NCBI GenBank assembly: GCA_963721445.1
Contig: CAVRIZ010000008.1
Coordinates: 186,001-250,000 of the forward strand
Reading direction: 5' to 3'
DNA length: 64,000 nt
From: DAIOEK01 sp963721445
GTDB lineage: Bacteria > Chloroflexota > Anaerolineae > Anaerolineales > Anaerolineaceae
Part shown: in pieces, positions 52,169-59,904 of the stretch
Layout of the letters: every line of letters starts with the position of its first letter
Position numbering within the stretch: the stretch's first letter is position 1
The notes under the pieces: model-generated
What the model saw: only the letters and a program-made list of their open reading frames with translations
Databases searched by the model: none
Told to the model about the DNA's origin: nothing
Position numbers and translations under genes: made by a program

Positions 52169-52999
52169 ATGAATGAATCAACTTTGGTAGAATCTAATCC
52201 TACGAAAAAACCATCCAATGTGTTCCGGCTTCGCTGGACCACTTCCTCTTGGATTTTGATCAGTTCCTTTGTTTTTATCATCGCATTGATCCTGATAGTC
52301 TGGTGGCCGCTGGTTATGGATTACGCCTCGTACTTCCAGGCAGACATCCCCTGGTGGATCCAAACCGATTGGCTTTTAATCGCGATCTTCCTTTTTATGT
52401 CAGCCGCAATCATGATCAACGCCGATATCCGGAAGGATTGGTTATTGATCGTTGTCGGATTGGCAGGCGGTTTCATCATCGAATCATGGGGAACCAATAC
52501 AGAATTATGGGCTTATTACACAGGCGAACGTCCTCCGCTCTGGATCATCCCAGCCTGGCCGATTGCCGCGATCACAATCGAACGAATGACTCGTCTGGCA
52601 TCATCCTTAATCGCCCGGATTTCAGCCGCCTGGATTCAGCGAATGTATTTTGGCACGTTGGCATTTTTCCTGATTCTTTTCTTCTTTTTCCTTCTGCCGC
52701 GTGAATTCAATCCCTTCAATATAATAGCGTTCCTCACCGTTATTGGGATCATATTCCTGCCGCAGGATCGATCACATAGTCTTATGACTTTCCTGATGGG
52801 ATCCGCTCTTGGTTTTTTTCTCGAATACTGGGGGACATCCAGAGAATGTTGGCAATACTACAACCACGCCATACCGCCCCTTTTCTCAGTCCTTGCTCAC
52901 GGTTTCGCTTCCATCGTGTTTTGGCAGGCAAGAAAACTGGTGATCAGGATAGTCGACTTTGCCGGACATAGGTTTTCAGGAAAGTCTCTTGCAGGTTAA
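52169..52999 (+). CDS. Multi-pass membrane protein with an internal duplication
   Basis: 276 residues, seven or eight predicted transmembrane helices. The two halves share a motif: GGFIIESWGTNTELWAYYTG with a following P-x-W-I-I-P, and LGFFLEYWGTSRECWQYYNH with a following P-P-L. Conserved Glu, Trp, Gly, Thr and Tyr-Tyr suggest a buried functional site made by both repeats. I do not recognise the family. A short promoter-poor gap of about 115 bases separates it from the pentapeptide gene. ATG 52169 is chosen over TTG 52166. Confidence 0.75.
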   Translation: MNESTLVESNPTKKPSNVFRLRWTTSSWILISSFVFIIALILIVWWPLVMDYASYFQADIPWWIQTDWLLIAIFLFMSAAIMINADIRKDWLLIVVGLAGGFIIESWGTNTELWAYYTGERPPLWIIPAWPIAAITIERMTRLASSLIARISAAWIQRMYFGTLAFFLILFFFFLLPREFNPFNIIAFLTVIGIIFLPQDRSHSLMTFLMGSALGFFLEYWGTSRECWQYYNHAIPPLFSVLAHGFASIVFWQARKLVIRIVDFAGHRFSGKSLAG

Positions 53000-53094
53000 T
53001 AAAAAGCGATGTTGGTCGAAATTACCCGGACCAACATCGTGTTTGTGAAACCATCAACAATAAACTTTGTTACAACCAAGTGAGATTAATATAA

Positions 53095-53679
53095 TTAAAG
53101 CAGTTTACTGATTTCAGCGCTCCAATTTTTTATATAATCCCAATCACGATAATCACCTGGCACACCTTGCACCACCACCATAACAAATGCTGCTTGCCAC
53201 CAGTTAAGTTTGAACATTTCCAATTTACCGTTGAAAAAAGCCACATTCAGCGGATGGATCTCGGGCGCTGCTTTGAGCATCGGATTTAGATAATAACCTA
53301 AGGTTGTAAATCTCTCTTTTAAGCTCAATTTCCCGGGTGCCTTCGGGCCTGCTGCCAGAGAGGGATCCAGTGAAAGCGGGATAATAGGTAGATTTTCAGT
53401 TGGCACCTGGGTCAACCTCATTGCGCAGGCAAAGTAAACCACTTTCTTGGTAGACAAGACAATCTGGTTTCGAGCTACGAAACGCCTGGCAACATTATGC
53501 CAGCCAAAAATCATTGGGGCGCCGACAACCACAACATCGTATACTTCCAGGCTGGTTACATCTGCTATCTTTTTAACATCAGCAGTATGACCATTTTGGG
53601 TAAAGACCTTCGAAATTTCATCCGCAACATCCGCTGTAGAGCCGGAATTCGTAGAATAGGTAACCAGTATATTGCTCAT
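53095..53679 (-). CDS. Flavodoxin-domain protein (protoporphyrinogen oxidase HemG-like)
   Basis: 194 residues. The FMN phosphate loop is VTYSTNSGSTADVADEI, VVVVGAPMIFGWHNVARRFV is the second flavin contact, and VVYFACAMRLTQ the third. The flavodoxin domain with an extra C-terminal segment resembles HemG-like flavodoxin proteins, but the rest of heme synthesis is not here, so the redox partner is open. Confidence 0.82.
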   Translation of the reverse strand: MSNILVTYSTNSGSTADVADEISKVFTQNGHTADVKKIADVTSLEVYDVVVVGAPMIFGWHNVARRFVARNQIVLSTKKVVYFACAMRLTQVPTENLPIIPLSLDPSLAAGPKAPGKLSLKERFTTLGYYLNPMLKAAPEIHPLNVAFFNGKLEMFKLNWWQAAFVMVVVQGVPGDYRDWDYIKNWSAEISKLL

Positions 53680-53780
53680 ATACTCACCCCGCCAAGAAAT
53701 TCGATTTATCCATAGAAATACTGAACATCCAGAGAGTTTTTTACCTCTCTATGCTCAGAAATGGTTAGAATATCGGAAAA

Positions 53781-54221
53781 CTAGTATTGACCGATCACTT
53801 TTGCAATAAATTTGTGGAAACCGTGAATTGATTTCACTTTACCGGCATACATAAGGATGCATTTGCCTTCGATCGGTGTGACACCCAATTCCCGGGCGAC
53901 CTTGCCTGCTTCCACTGATTGGGCACCTTGCTGGAGCCAAATTTTATTGATGCCTGCAGCTACTGCATCTCTGATAACCTGGACCGATTTTTGGGGAGGT
54001 AAACAGATGATCACCCCATCCACTTTGCCGGCCAGATCAGTAACACTGGAGAAGCATTTATCACCATTGATCTGATCCATTTCCGGATTGACACCGAACA
54101 CTTCATAGCCGTAGGATTTCAGTTCGGCGTAAATGGCAGTGCCGAATTTTTTTTCATTTCGCGAAACGCCCACAACAGCCAGTCTTTTGGCTTGAACGAA
54201 TTCCTCAATTTTTGGATCCAT
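53781..54221 (-). CDS. CoA-binding domain protein (YccU-like)
   Basis: 146 residues with the Rossmann-like CoA-binding fold: VQAKRLAVVGVSRNEKKFGTAIYAELKSYGYEVFGVNPEM, VDGVIICLPPQKS, IWLQQGAQS. Family members bind CoA but have no settled function. ATG 54221 follows GAGGAAG; the frame stays open far upstream without another good start and would run into the divergent arsR promoter. Confidence 0.87.
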   Translation of the reverse strand: MDPKIEEFVQAKRLAVVGVSRNEKKFGTAIYAELKSYGYEVFGVNPEMDQINGDKCFSSVTDLAGKVDGVIICLPPQKSVQVIRDAVAAGINKIWLQQGAQSVEAGKVARELGVTPIEGKCILMYAGKVKSIHGFHKFIAKVIGQY

Positions 54222-54356
54222 TTTTCTTCCTCTATTCAATAATTGGTTTTGAATTGAAACAGTTCGGGAACACTCATTACATACGCTATTATAAATAGTT
54301 AGTTGCATTTTTACACTAAATTTGGTAATTTCTTTTGCAAAATTCAGAGAATACTC

Positions 54357-54384
54357 TTGCCTATTGGGTTCATTTACGTATAAT
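54357..54384 (+). promoter_or_regulatory. Promoter of the first arsR gene
   Basis: TTGCCT (54357-54362) and TATAAT (54379-54384), spacer 16 bases. Only six bases separate the -10 from the ATG at 54391, so the transcript is probably leaderless. Confidence 0.7.
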
Positions 54385-54406
54385 ATATTCATGCAGACGA
54401 ATATAT
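54383..54406 (+). promoter_or_regulatory. ArsR operator over the first arsR start codon
   Basis: 8-bp inverted repeat ATATATTC / GAATATAT with 8 bases between, overlapping the -10 box and the first codons. The ATATTC...GAATAT core matches the palindrome type bound by ArsR/SmtB repressors, indicating autorepression. Confidence 0.7.
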
Positions 54407-54783
54407 CCGCTCCTGATGTGTTTCGTGTCCTCGGACAACCCATCCGTATTCAAATCATTTTAATTATTGCTTCATACGATGCCTGTGTCTGCCACATGGA
54501 GGCAGTTTTGGGCGTACGGCAGGCTGGCATATCCCAACATCTGATGGTGCTCAAAGACGCGGGGTTAGTACTGACTCACCGGGAAGGCCGGAACATTTTT
54601 TATCGTCTCGCAAATCCTGACCTCTATACTTCTGTTATCCAGGTCGCTGTTGCAAGCGGAACCACCCAAGAAGCACTGGCATCCTACGCAAAACGCCCGG
54701 TGGAGGGCTGTCCATGCCCTACCTGTAATCCGGGTCTCGATCCGGAACTCACTTGCGGGAAGTTAAAAAAGAAATCATCCTAA
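54391..54783 (+). CDS. arsR: ArsR-family metalloregulator 1
   Basis: About 130 residues, winged helix (VFRVLGQPIRIQIILII, VRQAGISQHLMVLKDAGLVLTHREGRNIFYRL). The As(III) site is ACVCHMEAVLG in the recognition helix region (C-x-C). A Cys tail follows: GCPCPTCNPG and LTCGK, shared with the second ArsR. Represses its own operon until As/Sb binds. It directly precedes the ACR3 pump gene (17 bases). No ribosome binding site; see promoter. Confidence 0.9.
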   Translation: MQTNISAPDVFRVLGQPIRIQIILIIASYDACVCHMEAVLGVRQAGISQHLMVLKDAGLVLTHREGRNIFYRLANPDLYTSVIQVAVASGTTQEALASYAKRPVEGCPCPTCNPGLDPELTCGKLKKKSS

Positions 54784-54800
54784 TCATCTGGAGATATGCT

Positions 54801-55889
54801 ATGGAAAAATCTGTCACCCAAAAATTGTCATTTCTCGATCGATTCCTCACCCTGTGGATCTTCCTCGCCATGGCTGTCGGCGTCGGGCTTGGTTATCTCT
54901 TCCCGAAAGCGGTGGAAGCATTCAACGCTTCTGTTTCTGTTGGTACAACCAATATTCCCATCGCCATCGGATTGATCCTGATGATGTACCCTCCTCTAGC
55001 CAAAGTCCACTACGATGAACTGGGAAGAGTATTCCGCAATTGGAAAGTGCTGGGTTTATCACTGTTACAAAACTGGATCATCGGACCGATCTTAATGTTC
55101 GTTCTTGGCCATCGTCTTTCTACGTGGGTATCCCGAATATATGGCTGGTCTGATCCTCATAGGTCTGGCGCGCTGCATCGCCATGGTGATCGTCTGGAAC
55201 GAACTCGCCAAAGGCGACAATGAATACGCAGCCGGGTTGGTCGCCTTCAACAGCATCTTCCAGGTTCTTTTCTACAGTCTCTACGCATACATTTTTATCA
55301 CCTTGTTGCCTACCCTGTTCGGAATGAAAGGCGCAGTGGTTCAAATTACCATCGGAGAGATCGCCAAATCCGTATTCATTTATCTTGGGAATTCCTTTTC
55401 TTGCAGGATTTCATCACCAATCTGGTGCTTACACGGATAAAGGGGAAAGAATGGTATTACAAAACTTTCATCCCCAAGATCGCACCGATCACACTGATCG
55501 CGCTACTTTTCACCATCCTGGTCATGTTTAGCTTGAAAGGCAACCTGATAGTCACCATCCCGATGGATGTGGTACGCATCGCTATCCCATTATTGATCTA
55601 TTTCGTAGCCATGTTTCTGGTCAGTTTCCTGATGGGGAAAGCGGTCGGCGCCGATTACAAACAGACCACAACGTTAGCGTTTACTGCCGCCAGCAACAAT
55701 TTCGAACTGGCAATCGCGGTTGCTGTCGCCGTGTTTGGCTTGAATTCAGGACAAGCCTTCGCCGCCGTTATTGGTCCGCTGGTAGAAGTGCCTGTGATGA
55801 TCGGATTGGTGAATGTTGCTTTTTGGCTTCAGAAACGGCTATTTAAAGCCAATCTTGTCACCGGACCACAGAAACCAGATATTTGTTAG
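54801..55889 (+). pseudogene. acr3: ACR3-type arsenite efflux permease gene with three frameshifts
   Basis: Joined frames give a 10-helix ACR3/ArsB-III arsenite exporter of about 360 residues: FLDRFLTLWIFLAMAVGVGLGYLFP, then after a shift IVFLRGYPEYMAGLILIGLARCIAMVIVWNELAKGDNEYAAG (including the essential Cys), then GIPFLAGF, then a last frame with KGKEWYYKTFIPKIAPITLIALLFTI and the C-terminal helices. Extra bases are inferred at 55104-55108, 55384-55389 and 55409-55411; the first two follow an in-frame CTT. All functional residues are present once corrected, so errors or recoding are as likely as decay. GGAGAT precedes the ATG. Confidence 0.85.
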
Positions 55890-55896
55890 CAAACTT

Positions 55897-55931
55897 CTAG
55901 TGGGCTGTCATGTGTAATGACAGCCCACTAG
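55897..55931 (+). terminator. Terminator after ACR3
   Basis: Perfect 14-bp stem CTAGTGGGCTGTCA / TGACAGCCCACTAG with a 7-base loop, followed by ATTTCT. Confidence 0.8.
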
Positions 55932-56007
55932 ATTTCTATGTGAAGAAGAGATCACAAATCAAAACCCCAAACCTGTGGCAATTTCAAATAGGTTTGTATA
56001 AGATCCT

Positions 56008-57192
56008 GTGACAATAGACGGATTTAGGATGAGCGAAGGCACACTGCATCAGCAATCATCTGGTGGAACATTTCATACCGATCCAATCGAGAAGATTGCC
56101 AGAGTTAACATTGAGCCTACCAATCGCTGTAATCTTGACTGTTCCACCTGTATGCGCCATGTTTGGGATGAGGAATTGGGGGTTTTAGATTCCAATCTCT
56201 TTGGACAGATCATCTCTGGATTGACGGAGTGCGAACCTTTGCCAACCATTTTCATGGGAGGATTTGGTGAACCGTTGTCGCATCCGGAAATCCTCCCTAT
56301 GATTTCGATGGCGAAGAAAAACAACTTTCGGGTTGAATTAATTACCAATGGAGTCCTGCTGGACGAAAATATTTCGCGTGGAATAATCGAATATGGATTG
56401 GATCGACTATGGGTATCCATTGATGGAGCGACACCTGGCAGCTATGAGGATGTACGTCTCGGAGACAATTTACCCCGGGTGATCACCAATTTACAGCGGC
56501 TACATGAATTGAAAGAATCGATGGCGAAAAAGATTCCAAGCCTGAGTGTTGCATTCGTAGCTATGCGGAAAAATATCCATGATTTACCTGCTGTCATTGA
56601 ACTTGGAAAATCGCTGGACGCAGACCGGTTCTCCATCAGCAATGTCCTCCCGCACACCCCTGAACTAGTCGACCAAATCCTGTATGGGCGTTCCCTAGAT
56701 GACCTGGAAAGACATGATTTTCAGTGGGATTCGGAAATCTCTTTCCCCCGAATAGACCTGGATCCACTTGTTAAGAATGTCCTTGGACGGTTACAAGACG
56801 ATCAGAATTATTCAAAGTCTACCAGTCAGAGTAGAACCAGACGGGAGCATCGTTGCCCTTTCATAACGGATGGAAGCATTTCCATCCGTTGGGATGGCGC
56901 GGTGAGCCCGTGTTTGCCGTTGATGCATTCGCATGTCAGCTACCTGGGAGAGACATTTCGAACCAGCAAGGCATACGTCCTCGGGAGTATACAGAATCAA
57001 TCTTTACTCGAAGTCTGGAATCTACCAGAATACATCCGCTTGCGTGAGAGACTGCGGATTTTCGATTTCTCGCCTTGTGTGCTCTGCAATAGTTGTGAAA
57101 TGGCGGAAAACAACCAGGAAGATTGTTTTGGCAACATCCATCCCACCTGTGGGGGATGCCTATGGGCGCAAGGTTTTATCCAGTGTCCATAG
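56008..57192 (+). CDS. Radical SAM/SPASM-domain protein
   Basis: 394 residues from a GTG, or about 387 from ATG 56029. The 4Fe-4S motif is EPTNRCNLDCSTCMRHVW (C-x3-C-x2-C), with GGFGEPLSHPEIL and ELITNGVLLD typical of the radical SAM barrel. The C-terminus has two Cys groups (HRCPFITDGSISIRWDGAVSPCLPLM; CVLCNSCEMAENNQEDCFG, with a final Cys group), i.e. a SPASM-like auxiliary cluster site. Substrate unknown; relatives modify peptides or proteins or act in tungsten enzyme maturation. It sits among arsenic genes but has its own terminator-bounded position, so a link is only positional. Confidence 0.84.
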   Translation: MTIDGFRMSEGTLHQQSSGGTFHTDPIEKIARVNIEPTNRCNLDCSTCMRHVWDEELGVLDSNLFGQIISGLTECEPLPTIFMGGFGEPLSHPEILPMISMAKKNNFRVELITNGVLLDENISRGIIEYGLDRLWVSIDGATPGSYEDVRLGDNLPRVITNLQRLHELKESMAKKIPSLSVAFVAMRKNIHDLPAVIELGKSLDADRFSISNVLPHTPELVDQILYGRSLDDLERHDFQWDSEISFPRIDLDPLVKNVLGRLQDDQNYSKSTSQSRTRREHRCPFITDGSISIRWDGAVSPCLPLMHSHVSYLGETFRTSKAYVLGSIQNQSLLEVWNLPEYIRLRERLRIFDFSPCVLCNSCEMAENNQEDCFGNIHPTCGGCLWAQGFIQCP

Positions 57193-57230
57193 GAGTGCTT
57201 ATGTAGGGGTCGATTCCATATTCATGAAGC

Positions 57231-58562
57231 TTATATACCTGCAATAACTAACCCGAATAGATACCCCGCCATTGTACTGAAGAGTGCTACCAAACCGACA
57301 TAGGTTATCGTCTTTTTTCTGCCCATGATCCCATTCAATACAAGAATGGATTGCAGCGATAGCTCAGGATCTGCCAAGAGATACGCTAGTAACGGACCGC
57401 GAGCCATTCCCAGGTCGAGAAACATTTTGGCAATTGGTACTTCCACCAACGTGGGGAAATACATGAATACTCCAAAAAGGACTCCGATCAAGTTTGCCCA
57501 GATCGTATTCTGCCCGGCAATGGTACGAACCCATGTTTCGGGAATGATAACTTTAATAATACCTGCAGCAAAAACACCGACGATTAACAACGGGAATATT
57601 TGTTTTACAAATTTCCAGGTCTCCCAGATCCATCCACCCAGTTCATCTTTTGTAAAGTATCTCCCCGCCACCCACCCAATCAAAGGAAGTAGAATGGTTT
57701 CTCCAATCAGGCGACCATTGAGTCCAATTACAAGGGATCCTACCTGCTCCTGTGGAGAAGCAATGAGAATTGTGAGGGCGATGAAGGCAATAGCTGCGTA
57801 AGTCCACGTTGAGAAGCCTTCAAAAATAGTATTAAAGCCCTTCCAGGCAGAGATCCCAATGACGATCAACATAAAAATTAACAAAGCACCCTGAAAGGTC
57901 AAATTCATAGATGAAAGGAAACTTCCAAATCCCTGATTCAGATCAATAGGAAGATTGATGTGAGCAATCACATTAGTCAAAAGGCCAATTTGCAATGTTC
58001 CAACGATTAATACGGCAATCAATAATGAGAAGAGCACCCATACCGCCGGTTTGACCTTGGCGGTTTGATCAAATACTCCATTGGCAGCCATCTCGGCGGT
58101 CCGCATGTTTTCTTCCTTGCGAAAAACCCAGGCCATGATCAGCCCTATAACGATGCCAAACAGAAGGGAAAGAACGAGTCTGGATGCGGCGATATCAAAC
58201 CCGATTGCTGCTCCGGTGTAGGTGATCGCCAGTATGTTGATCGCCGGACCTACAAATAAAAAGGTGATTGCCGGTCCTAATCCAGCTCCACGCTTCCAGA
58301 TGCCTGCGAAGAGTGGAAGAATGGTACAGGAGCACACTGCCAGGATAAATCCGCCGAAAGCTGATGCTGGATAACTGATCCATTTGGAGGCTTTTGGACC
58401 TAAGAAGCGGGTGATCGCTTCTTTAGGAACCATCGAGCTCATGAAACCGGCTATCACAAATGCTGGCACAAGACAGAGCAACACATGTGCAGCCAGATAA
58501 TCGAGTAGCCCAGTCCAACCAGACCATAATAATGTGCCTACGTATTGAATGATGTTTTCCAT
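57231..58562 (-). CDS. DUF318/ArsP-like permease
   Basis: About 443 residues with ten or so transmembrane helices. The conserved signature is AVCSCTILPLFAGIWKRGAGLGPAITFLFVGPAINILAI, repeated in part as TLVEVPIAKMFLDLGMARGPLLAYLLADPELSLQS. This is the permease family often cotranscribed with arsR and a small thioredoxin; some members (ArsP) export organoarsenicals, others are uncharacterised. ATG 58562 is preferred over the upstream in-frame GTG at 58568. Third gene after arsR2 and the thioredoxin. Confidence 0.85.
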   Translation of the reverse strand: MENIIQYVGTLLWSGWTGLLDYLAAHVLLCLVPAFVIAGFMSSMVPKEAITRFLGPKASKWISYPASAFGGFILAVCSCTILPLFAGIWKRGAGLGPAITFLFVGPAINILAITYTGAAIGFDIAASRLVLSLLFGIVIGLIMAWVFRKEENMRTAEMAANGVFDQTAKVKPAVWVLFSLLIAVLIVGTLQIGLLTNVIAHINLPIDLNQGFGSFLSSMNLTFQGALLIFMLIVIGISAWKGFNTIFEGFSTWTYAAIAFIALTILIASPQEQVGSLVIGLNGRLIGETILLPLIGWVAGRYFTKDELGGWIWETWKFVKQIFPLLIVGVFAAGIIKVIIPETWVRTIAGQNTIWANLIGVLFGVFMYFPTLVEVPIAKMFLDLGMARGPLLAYLLADPELSLQSILVLNGIMGRKKTITYVGLVALFSTMAGYLFGLVIAGI

Positions 58563-58615
58563 GCGCACCTGATTAATTGATCATTACATTCAAGATATTG
58601 AATATTCTCAATCAC

Positions 58616-58641
58616 AAAAAAGGCAGCTTTGAGGAGCTGCC
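58616..58641 (-). terminator. Hairpin terminator inside the arsR2-thioredoxin-permease run
   Basis: 7-bp stem GGCAGCT / AGCTGCC followed on the minus strand by six T. It lies between the thioredoxin and permease genes, so it may reduce permease expression relative to the upstream genes. Confidence 0.75.
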
Positions 58642-58649
58642 AAAATCGG

Positions 58650-58889
58650 TTATGCTTGTTTCAACCAACCCGCTATTTCAATCTCAGTGGGAATCCTACC
58701 AGACGAAACTATTTTGTTATTGATCACTAATCCAGGGGTAGCCAGGATCGGCCAATTCATAATCTCTGCCATGTTGGTTACTTTCTCGATCTCAGCTTCC
58801 AACTTTAGCTCTTCGACTACTTTACGAGCATTCGCTTCCAACCGCTTACAGTTGGCACAACCTGAACCAAGGACTTTGATATTGATCAT
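58650..58889 (-). CDS. Small thioredoxin-like redox-active disulfide protein
   Basis: 79 residues with the redox motif GSGCANCKRLEANA (C-x-x-C), cis-Pro in ILATPGLVINNKIV and the closing GRIPTEIEIAGWL. Typical of the redox-active disulfide protein 2 family that travels with DUF318 permeases and ArsR. It could reduce or deliver a metalloid substrate to the permease; this is inference from gene order. Confidence 0.88.
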   Translation of the reverse strand: MINIKVLGSGCANCKRLEANARKVVEELKLEAEIEKVTNMAEIMNWPILATPGLVINNKIVSSGRIPTEIEIAGWLKQA

Positions 58890-58941
58890 CTTCCATCTCC
58901 TATAGCATAATTCTCGAAATTAAAAATATTTTTGGTAATAA

Positions 58942-59320
58942 TCAACCAATTTCTATTGAACAATGTGGGCAAGGGCAAGACACGGGTTCTGCCTTCTTCG
59001 GTTTGGAAACCACCCCACTGATTTGTTCTATCATGTCCAGGACCTTGTAAATTTCAGGTTTGGTCACACGGTAAAATATATTCCACCCCTCTCGTCGGTC
59101 CTGGATTAAGATCGGCATCACGAAGAACTGAAAGCTGCTGGGATATGTAAGCCTGACGATAACCCAAATGTGCCTCCAAGTGACAGACACAATGTTCGCC
59201 ATCTTGAAGGATTCGCAATATTGCGATCCGTGCCGGATGGGTTAAGGCTTTATATATCTGAACATCTTTGTCAGCATTGTCAATTTTGAGGATCGGTCTT
59301 TCATTCATATTCAATTCCAT
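58942..59320 (-). pseudogene. arsR: ArsR-family metalloregulator 2, frameshifted
   Basis: Two frames join to about 125 residues: MELNMNERPILKI with winged helix YKALTHPARIAILRIL, CVCHLEAHLG (As site), YRQAYISQQLSVLRDAD, then LIQDRREGWNIFYRVTKPEIYKVL and the tail SCPCPHCSIEIG. The shift is in GATCTTAATC (59106-59112 region): one extra base after an in-frame CTT. The C-terminal CPCPxC tail matches ArsR1. First gene of the set with thioredoxin and permease. Confidence 0.82.
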
Positions 59321-59326
59321 GAATAT
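59307..59326 (-). promoter_or_regulatory. ArsR operator at the second arsR start
   Basis: 7-bp inverted repeat ATATTCA / TGAATAT with 6 bases between, covering the ATG at 59320. Same ATATTC core as the operator of arsR1. Confidence 0.65.
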
Positions 59327-59327
59327 G

Positions 59328-59357
59328 ATTATATGACTAAGCGAAGAATTCTGTCAA
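59328..59357 (-). promoter_or_regulatory. Promoter of the second arsR gene
   Basis: Minus strand TTGACA (59357-59352) and TATAAT (59333-59328), spacer 18 bases; the ATG at 59320 is 7 bases beyond the -10, again a leaderless layout. Confidence 0.72.
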
Positions 59358-59437
59358 GACCGATCAGGCAACACAATTAACCAAAAATCTCTCCTGAAGT
59401 CGACCAAAATCGGGATAATATTGAGTGATCTTTTTCC

Positions 59438-59465
59438 TTGACATCCTTTCCCTATATCGTATAAT
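59438..59465 (+). promoter_or_regulatory. Promoter of the third arsR gene
   Basis: TTGACA (59438-59443) and TATAAT (59460-59465), spacer 16 bases. Confidence 0.8.
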
Positions 59466-59477
59466 TACGATATAGGG
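59450..59477 (+). promoter_or_regulatory. ArsR-type operator palindrome
   Basis: Perfect 12-bp arms CCCTATATCGTA and TACGATATAGGG around TAAT, centred on the -10 box of arsR3. The sequence differs from the ATATTC-type operators of arsR1 and arsR2, so this regulator should have its own specificity. Confidence 0.8.
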
Positions 59478-59486
59478 ATTTTCAGA

Positions 59487-59780
59487 ATGAATCTTACTTC
59501 CACAATTCGGAACTTATCTTCAGATGAAGAGCGTTTAGCTTGCATGCTTAAAGCATTGGGCAATCCAGTTCGTTTTCGGATCATGCAAATACTGTCTGAA
59601 AAGCAGATGTGTATTACTGGGGAAATTGTGGAATTTACCGAGCTGGCGCAATCGACAACCAGCCAGCATCTTAAAGTTCTTCGGGAGGCAGGACTGATTA
59701 AAGGTGATCTCGATGGACCGGCCACCTGTTATTGCCTGGATGTATCAGGGTATTCGCTGGTTGAAATCCCAAATCGGTAA
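59487..59780 (+). CDS. arsR: ArsR-family regulator 3 (probable C-terminal frameshift)
   Basis: 97 residues as it reads: CMLKALGNPVRFRIMQILSEKQMCITGEIVEFTELAQSTTSQHLKVLREAGLIKGDLDGPATCYCLD. No C-x-C motif in the DNA-binding helix, unlike ArsR1/2. One frame over from about 59740 the sequence continues YQGIRWLKSQIGNWLPTCCPDE and ends CC at 59850, which looks like the real C-terminus (dimer helix plus vicinal Cys). So a +1 shift near 59736-59745 is likely. It precedes the ArsM gene and probably controls it. Confidence 0.82.
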   Translation: MNLTSTIRNLSSDEERLACMLKALGNPVRFRIMQILSEKQMCITGEIVEFTELAQSTTSQHLKVLREAGLIKGDLDGPATCYCLDVSGYSLVEIPNR

Positions 59781-59904
59781 CTGGTTGCCAACCTGTTGTC
59801 CTGACGAGAATTACCATTCAAATCGTGTTGATGAATCTGATTGTTGCTAGTTAATCAGATCACATTTTTCCAAACTACAGGTTAACAGTCCTACAGGAGA
59901 TCCA

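Noticed and set aside
54801..55889. Three separate small membrane protein genes
   Set aside because: The pieces align end to end with one ACR3 protein in changing frames, so they are one gene.
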